Shown: positions 1-8,571, numbered from the stretch's first letter. The stretch: 64,000 nucleotides of DNA from Nigerium massiliense (GCF_000826085.1 NZ_CCYM01000002.1:1010948-1074947), one strand, 5' to 3'. Notes: a model not told the origin generated them from the letters alone. Numbers and translations: made by a program.

Positions 1-480
1 CGCCGCGCGGCTGCGCACCTCGAGGGCGTGCGGCACGCGTTCGGTGGCGCCGCCGTCCATGTAGGGCGAGGCGATGACGATGTGCGGCCGGCTGACCAGC
101 CAGGCGTCGATGAGGCGTCCGATGTCGTCGACGCCGTAGCTCAGATCGCAGTCGACCGCCAACACCACGTCGCCCAGGGACGCCTGGATGCCGGTGCGCA
201 TCCCCGCGCCCAGGCCCGCGTTGCGGCGGTGCCGGAGCAGCCGCACGGGCGTGCAGATCTCAGCGGCCGCCCGGGTGGTCCCGCCCGACGTGTCGTCGTC
301 GGAGCCGTCGTCGATGACGATGATCTCCCAGTCCAGCTGCGACTTCTGCTGCGCCAGCTCGTCCAGGACGCGCAGCGTGCGCCCCACCGTCGCCTCCTCG
401 CGGAAGCAGGGCACGACGAACGTGCCCAGCAGCCGCTCCCCGGACGCCCGGCTCAGCGAGTCCCCCGCGTTCGGAACCAT
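1..480 (-). CDS. Family 2 glycosyltransferase, N-terminal part (runs off the window)
   Basis: The first 160 codons of a GT2 glycosyltransferase with a GT-A fold. The visible part begins with a GTFVVPCFREEATV segment typical of the first strand and helix. It continues with the nucleotide-binding IIVIDDGSDDDT motif and an AVDCDLSY segment in the DxD (metal/UDP) position. The family moves a sugar from a nucleotide or polyprenyl donor onto a lipid, sugar or protein acceptor. The ATG start is preceded by AAGGGGGA at good spacing. It lies 30 bases downstream of the aminotransferase on the same strand, so it is probably the third gene of a surface-glycan operon. The C-terminal half, which would show any membrane segments as in dolichol-phosphate mannosyltransferase relatives, is outside the window, so acceptor and donor are unknown. 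Confidence 0.85.
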   Translation of the reverse strand, partial: MVPNAGDSLSRASGERLLGTFVVPCFREEATVGRTLRVLDELAQQKSQLDWEIIVIDDGSDDDTSGGTTRAAAEICTPVRLLRHRRNAGLGAGMRTGIQASLGDVVLAVDCDLSYGVDDIGRLIDAWLVSRPHIVIASPYMDGGATERVPHALEVRSRAA

Positions 481-510
481 CGTGTCCCCCTTGGTCCTGT
501 TCCGCGTCTC

Positions 511-1599
511 TCAGGCGCCCGCTGCCGCGAGCGCGTTGACGGCCTCGACGATGCGCTCCAGCTCGGGACGCCCCACGCTCGGGTGCACCGGCAGCGACAG
601 GCACTCGGCGGCGGCCTTCTCGGTCTCCGGCAGCGCGGTGTCGTCGGCGAACGGCGCGAGCTGGTGCACCGGCACGGGGTAGAACGCGCCCGAGCCGATC
701 TGGTACTGGTCCTTCAACGCGGCGGCGAGCCCGTCCCGGTCGTCGGCGACGCGGATCGTGTACTGGTGGAACACGTGGACGGCGCCCGGCTTGGTCTGGG
801 GCGTTCCGACGCCCTCCAGGTGCTCGCTGAGGAACGCGGCGTTCTCACGGCGCCGCTCGTTCCAGCCGAGGACCTTCGTGAGCTGGACGCGTCCGATCGC
901 CGCGTGGACGTTCGTCATACGGCAATTGAAGCCGATCATCTCGTTGTGGTACTGCCGCAACATGCCCTGGTTGCGCAGCAACTGCAGGGTGCGCTCGATG
1001 TCGCCGTCGGCGCAGGAGACCATGCCGCCCTCGCCCGCGGTCATGTTCTTGGTGGGGTAGAGCGAGAACATCGCGAACGTGCCCCACGTGCCCACCGGGC
1101 GGCCGTCCAGCGTCGCGCCGTGGGCCTGCGCGGCGTCCTCGAACAGCTGCAGTCCGTGCTCGTCGGCGATCGCCTCCAGCTCGGGCATCGCCGCGGGGTG
1201 GCCGTAGAGGTGGACGGGCATGATGCCGACGGTCTTGTCGGTGACGCGCTCGGCGACGGACGCCGGGTCGAGGTTGAAGCTCACCGGGTCGATGTCGGCG
1301 AACACCGGCTTGGCCCCGGTGAGCGCGACGGCGTTGGCGGTGGCGGCGAAGGTGAAGCTCGGGACGATGACCTCCTGGCCCGGGCCGACGCCCGCCGCGA
1401 GCAACCCCAGGTGCAGGCCGCTCGTTCCGGAGTTGACGGCCACGCAGGGTCGGTTCAGCGCGAACGTCTGGGCGAACTCGCGCTCGAAGTCGGCGACCTC
1501 GGTGCCCTGGGCGAGCATGCCGGAGCGCAGCACGGCCGAGACGGCGTCCACCTCCTCATCGCCGATCAGCGGCTTTGCCGGGGGGATGAAGTCGGTCAT
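511..1599 (-). CDS. DegT/DnrJ/EryC1/StrS family PLP-dependent sugar aminotransferase
   Basis: A 362-residue member of the PLP-dependent sugar aminotransferases, which add an amino group from glutamate to a keto-sugar nucleotide. The PLP lysine is visible in SLYPTKNMTAGEGGM. The cofactor-binding VNSGTSGLHLGLLA region near residue 55 and the FEDAAQAHGA segment with the pyridine-binding Asp are also present. Length is normal for the family. The ATG overlaps the stop of the upstream acetyltransferase by four bases (ATGA), so the two are translationally coupled. The pairing with a WbpD/WlbB-like N-acetyltransferase suggests the WbpE role, making a 3-amino sugar for UDP-2,3-diacetamido uronic acid, but substrate specificity cannot be read from sequence alone. 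Confidence 0.9.
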   Translation of the reverse strand: MTDFIPPAKPLIGDEEVDAVSAVLRSGMLAQGTEVADFEREFAQTFALNRPCVAVNSGTSGLHLGLLAAGVGPGQEVIVPSFTFAATANAVALTGAKPVFADIDPVSFNLDPASVAERVTDKTVGIMPVHLYGHPAAMPELEAIADEHGLQLFEDAAQAHGATLDGRPVGTWGTFAMFSLYPTKNMTAGEGGMVSCADGDIERTLQLLRNQGMLRQYHNEMIGFNCRMTNVHAAIGRVQLTKVLGWNERRRENAAFLSEHLEGVGTPQTKPGAVHVFHQYTIRVADDRDGLAAALKDQYQIGSGAFYPVPVHQLAPFADDTALPETEKAAAECLSLPVHPSVGRPELERIVEAVNALAAAGA

Positions 1600-2192
1600 G
1601 ATGCGGTCTCCTCAAGGTGGTCGTCAGCTTCGCGGTAGCGGTCGCCCGTCTCGGGGCACACCCACTGGCCGTCGCCGTCCGGCTGTAGGCGGACGCCCGT
1701 GCGGCCCACCCACCCGATGCGGCGTGCCGGGACGCCCGCGACGAGCGCGAAGTCGGGCACGTCCTTGGTCACGACGGCCCCCGCCGCGACCATGGCCCAG
1801 CGCCCGATGGTGACGGGCGCGACGCACACGGCGCGCGCCCCGATGGAGGACCCCTCGCGGCACGTGACGCCGACGGCCTCCCAGTCGTCGCCGCGCTTCA
1901 GCTGCGCGTCCGGGGTCACGGAGCGGGGGTTGTGGTCGTTGGTGAACACCGCGGCGGGGCCGACGAAGACGCCGTCCTCCAGCACGGCGGGCTCGTAGAC
2001 GAGCGCGTAGTTCTGCAGCTTGCAGTTGCGCCCCATCGTGACGCCGGAGCCCACATAGGCGCCGCGTCCGATGATGCAGTTCTCGCCGAGCCGCGCGCCG
2101 TCGCGGATCTGCGCGAGGTGCCAGACGGTGACCCCCTCGGCCAGGACGGCGGTCTCGTCCACGTCGGCGCTTGCCTGGATACGCACTGTCAT
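1596..2192 (-). CDS. Left-handed beta-helix N-acetyltransferase, WbpD/WlbB-like
   Basis: A 198-residue hexapeptide-repeat acyltransferase. Repeats such as IIGRGAYVGSGVTMG and IGARAVCVAPVTIGRWAMVAAGAVV build the left-handed beta helix. The AAVFTNDHNPRS segment matches the loop of WbpD/WlbB enzymes, which acetylate the 3-amino group of UDP-2-acetamido-3-amino-2,3-dideoxy-glucuronate using acetyl-CoA. It is the first gene of a minus-strand set (acetyltransferase, aminotransferase, glycosyltransferase) with a four-base overlap into the aminotransferase gene. The pathway assignment is inference from this pairing; other acetyl acceptors are possible. Confidence 0.85.
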   Translation of the reverse strand: MTVRIQASADVDETAVLAEGVTVWHLAQIRDGARLGENCIIGRGAYVGSGVTMGRNCKLQNYALVYEPAVLEDGVFVGPAAVFTNDHNPRSVTPDAQLKRGDDWEAVGVTCREGSSIGARAVCVAPVTIGRWAMVAAGAVVTKDVPDFALVAGVPARRIGWVGRTGVRLQPDGDGQWVCPETGDRYREADDHLEETAS

Positions 2193-2393
2193 GTGGCCCC
2201 CCTGACCGGATGTCTCGCTTCGGTAACCCTATGGCTCCGAGGGTCTTAACGTGGCAATCGTTGCGCCCCTGCGGCCTGTAGGTGCACGATCAGTCACCCC
2301 TGCGGGGGACAGCGGTGTCCCCGATCGGACGCCCGCGGGTCGCAGAGCGGGGCAAGGCGGCGTGGAACGCCCGGGGAGGTCGGGATCTCCGGC

Positions 2394-3182
2394 TCAGCGC
2401 TTCGGGAGAAGCCCGTCGAGGATGGGGCCGAAGCGCCCGGTCAGATCGTGGCTGACGCCCGCGGGGGACTCGGCCCTCGTCCGCGCGGCGTGCGCCTCGT
2501 ACCAACGCCGTCCGCGGACCGCGTCGTCTCGGGCGTCGTAGCCGTCCTCGCTCTTCGTGCCGTCGTCCTCGGCGCCGGTGTACCAGGTCATCGGGTAGCC
2601 CTTGGCGGCGTCCGCGGGCAGGGTGATGTCGCGCCGGGGGGCACCCCCGCCGCCGAACATGACCGCGCCGCCCGAGGCCATCAGCTCCGGGTGCGTGGGG
2701 AGCAGGTACTGGGTGATGAACTGGCTGCCGCCGGAGTATCCGACCAGCCACGTCTCGGTGAGACCGAGGTCCTTCTTCGTGCGGTTGATCAGGTCCATCG
2801 CCACCGGGACGTTCGCCCGGCCTTTCTTCCACCAGGTGTCCGTGTCGTCGTCCGGCGTGCGGATCACCAGCGTCGCGTAGCCGTGGCTACGGGCGACGGC
2901 GACGATGCCCCGGGGCCCGCCGAGGCTGTAGTCCGACTGGGGGTGGTCGAACTCGTAGGCCCCGTCGCCGTGGAACTGGACGATCAGCCCGCGCGCGTTG
3001 GCGGCGGGGAACAGGTGGTAGCGGACCTGGCCGGAATCCGAACGGAATGCCTGGTTGAGCCGGTCGGCGTACTGCGACGCCGCCTGCGTCCGGACCGGGA
3101 AAAGGGCGCCCGTCGTGCAACCGTTCAGCAGCCCGACGCCGACGGCGGCGGCCGCGAGAGCTCGGGCGAGCGTGCAGGGCAT
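2394..3182 (-). CDS. Putative alpha/beta-hydrolase lipoprotein
   Basis: A 262-residue exported protein. The start at the ATG preceded by GAGGAG gives a signal peptide ending in LLNGC, a lipobox-like sequence, so it is probably a lipoprotein. The body looks like an alpha/beta hydrolase. It has an early strand followed by FHGDG in the oxyanion region and a nucleophile elbow GYSGGS near residue 150. A late His-containing segment was not certain. The family includes esterases and acyl hydrolases, and no substrate can be named. The open frame extends far upstream of this start, but that part is antisense to the next gene and lacks protein character. It is a single gene, divergent from the SRPBCC gene. 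Confidence 0.7.
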   Translation of the reverse strand: MPCTLARALAAAAVGVGLLNGCTTGALFPVRTQAASQYADRLNQAFRSDSGQVRYHLFPAANARGLIVQFHGDGAYEFDHPQSDYSLGGPRGIVAVARSHGYATLVIRTPDDDTDTWWKKGRANVPVAMDLINRTKKDLGLTETWLVGYSGGSQFITQYLLPTHPELMASGGAVMFGGGGAPRRDITLPADAAKGYPMTWYTGAEDDGTKSEDGYDARDDAVRGRRWYEAHAARTRAESPAGVSHDLTGRFGPILDGLLPKR

Positions 3183-3372
3183 GGCAAGACTCCTCGTGCA
3201 ACGATGGCGGATGGCGACCCCACGGGACCCGGCCGCCGTGGCGATTCCGGGCGGAACGTGTGAGAAGTTATGGGGCAGTGGGGCCGCGACACCGGCCGGC
3301 GTGCGAACCCGGGGGTGATGGTAGCCCGCGTAGGTAACCTCCACGCACATCGAAATCGAAGGAGGAGGGACC

Positions 3373-3843
3373 GTGCCGATCGTGAACAGCGCCGTGGACG
3401 CCGACGGCTGTCGCGTCCGCTGGCGGTTCGGCGCCCCGGCCGACCTGGTGTGGGACGGGCTCACCGACCGCGTTTGGCTGCGCCGGTGGCTCGGTGCCGT
3501 CGTCAGCGGCGAGGTCGCCCTGGGGGAGACCGTCGTCATCGACCACGGGGACGGCCAGCGCAGTGAGAGCCGGGTGCTGACCGCGGAGCCCGGCTCGGCG
3601 CTGGAGCTGACGTGGTCCTTCCCGGACGAGCCGATGTCCCGCGTCGAGGTCACCCTGGACGCCGAGGGCGAGGGCGGCACGACGCTCACGCTCACCCACC
3701 GGGGCCTGGGTGAGCTCGCGTCCGGCTATCGGGTGGGCTGGCACGTGCACCTGCTGTACCTGTCGGCGGCCCTGCGCGCGTCCCCGATGGCCCTCGATCG
3801 TTTCTGGGAAGTTCATGAAAAAGTCGCGCGGGCCTATCCCTAG
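3373..3843 (+). CDS. SRPBCC/AHSA1-type START-fold protein
   Basis: A 156-residue protein with the helix-grip pattern of the SRPBCC superfamily. It has an early FGAPADLVWDGLTDRVWLRRWLG segment, a middle SALELTWSF strand, and a C-terminal VGWHVHLLYLSAALRA helix lining the ligand cavity. Related proteins are activators of Hsp90 ATPase-like (AHSA1) or bind hydrophobic ligands. No catalytic residues are expected. GTG start with GGAGGAGG seven to eight bases upstream. It is divergent from the hydrolase lipoprotein and stands alone. Function unassigned beyond fold. Confidence 0.8.
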   Translation: MPIVNSAVDADGCRVRWRFGAPADLVWDGLTDRVWLRRWLGAVVSGEVALGETVVIDHGDGQRSESRVLTAEPGSALELTWSFPDEPMSRVEVTLDAEGEGGTTLTLTHRGLGELASGYRVGWHVHLLYLSAALRASPMALDRFWEVHEKVARAYP

Positions 3844-3998
3844 TCGACGCGCAGTTGCTGGCGATCGGGCCACCGCAGATGATCTTTTTTGTCAATCCCG
3901 TGAATGGGTGACGCTTGAGCCCTCCGTAGTGTTGGCTTGTCTCGCCGGTGACCAGGCTGGACGATCGTGGACAAAAGCAACGTGAGGGGGGAGTCTCG

Positions 3999-4514
3999 AT
4001 GGTGCGCGAGATCGATCTCGTGGAACTGATGCACGGTTTCCCCGTTTTCGGCCTGCGCCGCGAGACGAACGCCAAGCTCGCGCGTCGCGACGTCACCGCG
4101 ATGGAGGACCTCTACGCCGACATGCTCGGCGAGCCGCTCGACGAGACGTCCGCCAGGAGCTACGTCGTCACCGAAGGCGACACCCACTGCCCCGACGACG
4201 AGTTCCGCGTCTTCGTCGGCGGGGAGGCCATGATCCCCGACCTCGAGCGGGTGTGGATCGAGTCGGGGCTGTTCGCCCATCTGGTCGTGCGGCCCAAGCT
4301 GGGCCGCGCCTGGCCGCCCGCGATCCGCGAGGCCCGCGACTACTTCTTCGAGCAGTGGCTGCCGGTCAGCGGACACCGGTTCCGCGGGATCGACTTCGAG
4401 GTGCATTCCAAGGAGAGCCGCGGCAAGACGCCCCGCCTCCACCTGTACTTCGGCGTCGAACCTGTCCACGCCGCCGGCACGCCGGTCAGCCACGACACCG
4501 CGGCGAGCTTCTGA
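3999..4514 (+). CDS. Hypothetical protein, possibly GyrI-like effector-binding domain
   Basis: A 171-residue protein. I start it at the ATG preceded by GAGGGGGGAG rather than at an in-frame codon 51 bases upstream. The N-terminal third (VELMHGFPVFGLRRETNAKLARRD) and the C-terminal two thirds (a GGEAMIPDLERVWIESGLFAHLVV segment, then an REARDYFFEQWLPVSG helix and a FEVH...LHLYFGVEP strand) loosely recall GyrI-like effector-binding domains. The resemblance is by eye only and weak. It is followed after three bases by a second small gene with a GTG start, so the two form a coupled pair of unknown job. Confidence 0.6.
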   Translation: MVREIDLVELMHGFPVFGLRRETNAKLARRDVTAMEDLYADMLGEPLDETSARSYVVTEGDTHCPDDEFRVFVGGEAMIPDLERVWIESGLFAHLVVRPKLGRAWPPAIREARDYFFEQWLPVSGHRFRGIDFEVHSKESRGKTPRLHLYFGVEPVHAAGTPVSHDTAASF

Positions 4515-4517
4515 CCC

Positions 4518-4838
4518 GTGGGAGTCCGGCCCGCTCTGGACGCGGTGGCCCGCCGGCTGGCCGGCACCGACGGCGTCCAGGTCTACCCGGCCACCGACGG
4601 CCTGAGCGTCCGGCGCGTCGACGGAGCGATCATGCACCTGGACGTGCTGCCCGGTGGGATGCTTCGCTGGTCGATGCCGCCCGATCCGGACGTGGCCGTC
4701 GACCTCGACTCCTGCGACGCTTCCCTGCTGGAAGCCCTGTGCGCCGGATTCGTCGCCAACGCGCTGAGGATCGCCGGGGGCGTCCTGACGGTGGAGGGTT
4801 CCGAGCGCCTTGTGGTACGCCTTACGGGACGCCGCTGA
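4518..4838 (+). CDS. Hypothetical small protein, second gene of a coupled pair
   Basis: A 106-residue protein with a GTG start three bases after the previous stop, which suggests translational coupling. It shows alternating charged strands (GLSVRRVDGAIMHLDVLPGGMLRW) and a hydrophobic LLEALCAGFVANALRIAGGVL stretch that is probably a buried helix rather than a membrane segment. I do not recognise a family. The gene product of the neighbour is the only clue. The argE gene follows 80 bases later with its own ribosome-binding site. Confidence 0.5.
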   Translation: MGVRPALDAVARRLAGTDGVQVYPATDGLSVRRVDGAIMHLDVLPGGMLRWSMPPDPDVAVDLDSCDASLLEALCAGFVANALRIAGGVLTVEGSERLVVRLTGRR

Positions 4839-4918
4839 GGCTCCGGCGGTCAGCGACGACGCGCCCACCCTTCGGCCAGGGACCGCGGGGACCGCCGCCG
4901 GGCCGTATAAAGGACCCC

Positions 4919-6097
4919 ATGACCTCTTCGACCTTGTCATCGCCCGTTCGCGAGTGGCTCACGAAGCTGATCGCCATCGACTCCACCAGCCGCGACTCGA
5001 ACCGGGGGGTGATCGACCTCGTCGCCGACCATGCTCGTTCGCTCGGTCTTGAGCCGCTGATCTTCCCCACCGAGGACGGGCAGCGGTCGAACATGATCGT
5101 CAGCGTCCCCGACAAGTCGGGGTCGACCGACGGGGGCGTCATGCTGGCCGGGCACACCGATTGCGTCCCGGTCGACGGCCAGGACTGGGCGTCCGACCCC
5201 TTCACCGTCGAGGAGCGCGACGGCCTGCTGTACGGCCGCGGCACCGCCGACATGAAGGGCTTCCTCGCGGTGATCACCGCCGCCATGGAGCAGGCGACCC
5301 GGGCGGAACTGAGCCGGCCGCTGCACTTCGGCTACACCTACGACGAAGAGTTGGGTTGTCGGGGCGCCCAGCCGTTCGTCGACTCCCTGACCGCCGCCGG
5401 ACGCGTCCCCAGCGTCGGCTTCGTGGGCGAGCCCAGCTCGATGCGGATGATCCGCGGGCACAAGTCCGTCAACGTCATCGAGGTGACGCTCACCGGCGTG
5501 CCCGCGCACTCGTCCTTGACCGCCGAGGGCGTCAACGCGATCGAGTACGGCGCCGAGGTCGTCCGGTACTGGCGCGAGCGGGCGGACCGCTGGCGCGACG
5601 AGGGGCCCTACGATGAGGCCTACCCGATCACCTACACCACCGGCTCGGTGAACCGCATCGACGGCGGCACCGCGCAGAACATCGTCGCCGGCCGTTGTGT
5701 CGTCACGATGGAGTTCCGGGCGATCGGAGCCACCGACGACGCCGCCGAGATCGAGGCCCTGCGCGGTGTCTGCGCAGACATCGAGAAGCGGATGAAGGCC
5801 GAGAACGAGGCGGCCTCCGTCGACGTGGTGGTGTTGTCGTCCAGCATCGGTCTCGATCAGAGCGTGGACGCCGACATCGTCGAGCTCGGGCAGGAACTGG
5901 GCCTGGCCGTCAGCGACGACAAGGTCACCTACGGCACCGAGGCCGGCATCTACACCCGCGGCGGCATCAACTGCGTCGTCTGCGGCCCCGGTGACATCGC
6001 CCAGGCGCACAAGCCCGACGAGTTCGTGGCGGTCGATCAGCTGGCGGCGTGCGAGGAGTTCGTCGGACGCCTCATCTCCCATCTCAGCGAAGGCTGA
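4919..6097 (+). CDS. argE: Acetylornithine deacetylase / M20 metallopeptidase
   Basis: A 392-residue M20 metallohydrolase that removes acetyl from N-acetylornithine in arginine synthesis, acting in the cytosol with two metal ions. The metal-site motifs are in order: AGHTDCVPV (His, Asp), GRGTADMKGF (bridging Asp), TYDEELGC (catalytic Glu then metal Glu), EFRAIG, YGTEAG, and the C-terminal CGPGDIAQAHKPDEFV with the last His. The dimerisation lid is in the middle. The ATG follows AAAGGA. An in-frame extension far upstream overlaps the two hypothetical genes and is rejected. It is followed four bases later by an MHS transporter, so transport and hydrolysis of an acylated amino acid may be linked. 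DapE-like or acyl-amino-acid hydrolase specificity cannot be excluded. Confidence 0.85.
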   Translation: MTSSTLSSPVREWLTKLIAIDSTSRDSNRGVIDLVADHARSLGLEPLIFPTEDGQRSNMIVSVPDKSGSTDGGVMLAGHTDCVPVDGQDWASDPFTVEERDGLLYGRGTADMKGFLAVITAAMEQATRAELSRPLHFGYTYDEELGCRGAQPFVDSLTAAGRVPSVGFVGEPSSMRMIRGHKSVNVIEVTLTGVPAHSSLTAEGVNAIEYGAEVVRYWRERADRWRDEGPYDEAYPITYTTGSVNRIDGGTAQNIVAGRCVVTMEFRAIGATDDAAEIEALRGVCADIEKRMKAENEAASVDVVVLSSSIGLDQSVDADIVELGQELGLAVSDDKVTYGTEAGIYTRGGINCVVCGPGDIAQAHKPDEFVAVDQLAACEEFVGRLISHLSEG

Positions 6098-6101
6098 CCG
6101 C

Positions 6102-7406
6102 ATGGCCACCACCGACACGGCTCACCACCTGACGCCGGAGCAGCGCGGCCGGGCCCGCAAGGCGGTCGTCGCGACGTCCTTGGGCAACGCCCTGGAATGG
6201 TTCGACGTCATCGTCTTCGGCTTCTTCGCCGTGCCGATCAGCCAGAACTTCTTTCCGGCGCAGAGCAAGGAGGGGGCACTTGGCCTCATCCTGGTCTTCC
6301 TGACGTTCTTCGTCACGTACCTCGTGCGGCCGGTGGGCGCGCTGATCATCGGCAGCTACGGCGACACCCACGGCCGCAAGGCCGCGATGACGCTGACGAT
6401 CGCCCTGATGACGATCGGCCTGCTCGTCCTGGCGGCCGCACCGCCGGCCGCGGTGGTGGGCCCCATCGTGGCGCCGCTGGTGCTGATGGTCGCCCGCATC
6501 CTGCAGGGCCTCTCCGCCGGCGGCGAGTTCGGCTCCTCGACGGCCTTCCTCACCGAGAACGCCGCCGACCGCAAGTCCTTCTACGCCAGCTGGCAGGTCG
6601 CCACCCAGGGCATCTCGATGTTCCTGGCCGCAGCCTTCGGCTACACGCTGAACACGCTGCTGCCGGCCGCCGACCTGCTCGCCTGGGGGTGGCGCGTCCC
6701 GTTCTTCTTCGGGCTGCTGATCGCGCCGGTCGGCTGGTACATCCGCCAGCACATGGACGACACCCCCGAGTACCAGGCCGCCGAGAACGCGCACGAGACC
6801 GAGTCGGCGCCCCTGGGCGAGACGTTCAAGCACCACTTCCCGCGGGTGCTGGCTGCAGTCGCCTGCGTGGGGGTCGCCACGATCTCGGTGTACTTCCTGA
6901 GCTACATGCCGTCGTTCGCCATGACGCACCTGCACCTGCCGAGCTGGTCGGGCTATCTGGGCTCGTTCATCAGCGGCGTCATCATGTTCGGGTTGTCGCC
7001 GTTCGTCGGGAAGCTCGCCGACCGGGTGGGGCGCATCCCGATCATGCTGCCCGCCGCGATCGTCGGCCTGCTGGTGATCTACCCGATGTTCAGCTTCCTG
7101 GTGGCGAACCCGTCGGTGCCGACGCTGACGATCGTGCAGGTGGTCGTGGGCCTGGTGATGACGGCCTACTTCGCGCCGCTGCCCAGCCTGATGTCGTCGT
7201 TCTTCCCGGTCAGCATCCGCACCACCGGCATGTCGCTGTCGTACAACATCGCGGTGACCCTGTTCGGTGGCCTTGCTCCGCTCGCATTGGAGACGCTGAT
7301 CGCGCTCACCGGAAGCAACCTGGCGCCGTCGTTCTGGTACATGATCGTCGCCGTGCTCTCGATCATCGGCCTGGTCGTGGCCCGCAAGGTCTACCAGCAG
7401 GACTGA
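6102..7406 (+). CDS. MHS-family (metabolite:H+ symporter) MFS transporter
   Basis: A 434-residue major-facilitator protein with about 12 membrane segments. The MHS signature is clear: the opening ATSLGNALEWFDVIVFGFFAVP, the loop-2 motif GSYGDTHGRKAAM, and GLSAGGEFGSS in TM4-5. The family carries alpha-ketoglutarate, shikimate, proline/betaine or citrate with protons. The start ATG is four bases after the argE stop, so it is co-transcribed with it. An imported N-acyl amino acid or dicarboxylate is a reasonable guess, but the substrate is not fixed by sequence. Its closest relative in the window is the other MHS transporter in the IclR operon. Confidence 0.88.
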   Translation: MATTDTAHHLTPEQRGRARKAVVATSLGNALEWFDVIVFGFFAVPISQNFFPAQSKEGALGLILVFLTFFVTYLVRPVGALIIGSYGDTHGRKAAMTLTIALMTIGLLVLAAAPPAAVVGPIVAPLVLMVARILQGLSAGGEFGSSTAFLTENAADRKSFYASWQVATQGISMFLAAAFGYTLNTLLPAADLLAWGWRVPFFFGLLIAPVGWYIRQHMDDTPEYQAAENAHETESAPLGETFKHHFPRVLAAVACVGVATISVYFLSYMPSFAMTHLHLPSWSGYLGSFISGVIMFGLSPFVGKLADRVGRIPIMLPAAIVGLLVIYPMFSFLVANPSVPTLTIVQVVVGLVMTAYFAPLPSLMSSFFPVSIRTTGMSLSYNIAVTLFGGLAPLALETLIALTGSNLAPSFWYMIVAVLSIIGLVVARKVYQQD

Positions 7407-7414
7407 CCCCCGGG

Positions 7415-7446
7415 CGACGGCCTGCTCGGGGCAGTCCTGGCCGTCG
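7415..7446. terminator. Weak stem-loop between convergent genes
   Basis: An 8-bp perfect stem (CGACGGCC / GGCCGTCG) with a 16-base loop lies between the convergent transporter and glycosylase genes. There is no T-run, so it may be a weak bidirectional terminator. Confidence 0.3.
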
Positions 7447-7515
7447 ACGCTCCCCGGACGCCCGCGCGGAGCCGTCACCGCAGCGGCCGGCCGCCCCGGG
7501 TGCGAGGTCGGACGC

Positions 7516-8478
7516 TCAGGCCGACCGCGCCGCCGAACGGGAGCCGCGGTAGCGCCCGCCGCGCACCGGCAGGTGCGTGCGCGGGGCCATGCGGGCGCCG
7601 TGGCGCGGGTGGTTCTGGCCCGTGAGTTCGAGGAGTCTCTGCACGCGGTAGCGGTGCCCGCGGTAGGGCTCGAGCAGCTCGGCCAGCCCGTCGTCGTCGA
7701 GCTCGACGCCGATGAGCGCCCAGCCGATGTTGCGGGCGACGTGATAGTCGCCGAACGCGACCGCGTCGGGGTCGCCGTGGGCGCGGCAGCGCGTCTCGGC
7801 CGATGTCCAGATGCCGATGCCGGGCAGGGAGCGCAGGCGGCGATCCGCCTCGTCGTGGGGCAGCCCGATGGTGCGGTCGAGCGCGTCGGCCACCCGAGCC
7901 GCGCGCAGCACCGTCGCCGAGCGGGCGCCGTCGATGCCGAGCTGGAGCCAATCCCAGGAGGCGATGCGGCGTAGCGCCGCGGCGTCCGGCTGCACGAACA
8001 GGCGCACCTGCTCGGTCGGGCCGGGCGCGGGCTCGCCGAACCGGTAGACCAAGCGCCGGAAGCCGCTGAACGCCTCCTGGCCCGTGACCTTCTGCTCGAT
8101 GATCGCCGGGACGAGCGCGTCGAGGACGCAGCCCCCGGTGCCGACGCGCCAGTGCGGCTTGCGGTGCGCCGCCTGGGCGAGCGCCGCGTGACGCGGCTCG
8201 AACCCGGTGAGGTCGTCGCCGGCGCCGAGCATCGCGGGCAGGTTCTCCAGCGCCCAGGCCGCCCCCTCGCCCCACGCCTTCGCCCGGACGAGGCCCTCCG
8301 CGGGCCGTTCGTGCACGAGCAGCGTCGCCGGTCCGCACGGGGTGCGCAGGCCGCGCCAGTGGCGTCCGGCGTCGTCGACGCGGTAGGTGGGGTCGCCGGA
8401 ACCGCGGCGCCAGTGCGCCCAGACCTGACCGACCGGGCACGGCCACGTGGGCCGCCAATCGCGGGCCTGAGCATTCAT
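7516..8478 (-). CDS. AlkA-like DNA-3-methyladenine glycosylase (HhH-GPD superfamily)
   Basis: A 320-residue base-excision repair glycosylase. The helix-hairpin-helix is at RSLPGIGIWTSAE and the catalytic aspartate is in VAFGDYHVARN about 20 residues later, the HhH-GPD arrangement. The N-terminal half carries an AlkA-type domain. It removes alkylated purines from DNA. I prefer the ATG at the right end (or a GTG three bases earlier) to a TTG 33 bases upstream. A damage-promoter-like sequence ends only 10 bases before the ATG, so the message is probably leaderless. It is divergent from the DNA ligase gene across a repeat-bearing spacer. Confidence 0.82.
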   Translation of the reverse strand: MNAQARDWRPTWPCPVGQVWAHWRRGSGDPTYRVDDAGRHWRGLRTPCGPATLLVHERPAEGLVRAKAWGEGAAWALENLPAMLGAGDDLTGFEPRHAALAQAAHRKPHWRVGTGGCVLDALVPAIIEQKVTGQEAFSGFRRLVYRFGEPAPGPTEQVRLFVQPDAAALRRIASWDWLQLGIDGARSATVLRAARVADALDRTIGLPHDEADRRLRSLPGIGIWTSAETRCRAHGDPDAVAFGDYHVARNIGWALIGVELDDDGLAELLEPYRGHRYRVQRLLELTGQNHPRHGARMAPRTHLPVRGGRYRGSRSAARSA

Positions 8479-8488
8479 CACGTCCGGA

Positions 8489-8511
8489 ACCCTAGCCCCG
8501 GCCACCGACAA
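8489..8511 (-). promoter_or_regulatory. RecA-independent DNA-damage promoter (RecA-NDp-type), PafBC/ClpR class
   Basis: On the minus strand the sequence reads TTGTCGGTG, then exactly eight bases, then TAGGGT. This matches the mycobacterial RecA-NDp consensus TTGTCRGTG-N8-TANNNT at every fixed position. It drives toward the AlkA-like glycosylase, with the -10 element ending 10 bases before the ATG, so transcription would begin at or next to the start codon. The consensus is established knowledge. That the host has PafBC is inference. Confidence 0.65.
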
Positions 8512-8541
8512 AACCCGCGCGCGTCTGCCGGGGCGGCGAAC
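8508..8541 (+). repeat. 34-base direct repeat, copy 1
   Basis: Identical to the copy at 8572-8605, with starts 64 bases apart. It begins ACAAAACCC and ends GGGGCGGCGAAC. This copy overlaps the -35 part of the glycosylase promoter. Confidence 0.9.
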
Positions 8542-8571
8542 CTCGGGCTGCGCTTAGCCGACGAGGAACGC

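Noticed and set aside
28..1638. 536-codon open frame on the plus strand
   Set aside because: It is antisense to the aminotransferase and acetyltransferase genes, is very rich in Arg, Ala, Gly and Val, and has no motifs. High GC leaves such antisense frames open.
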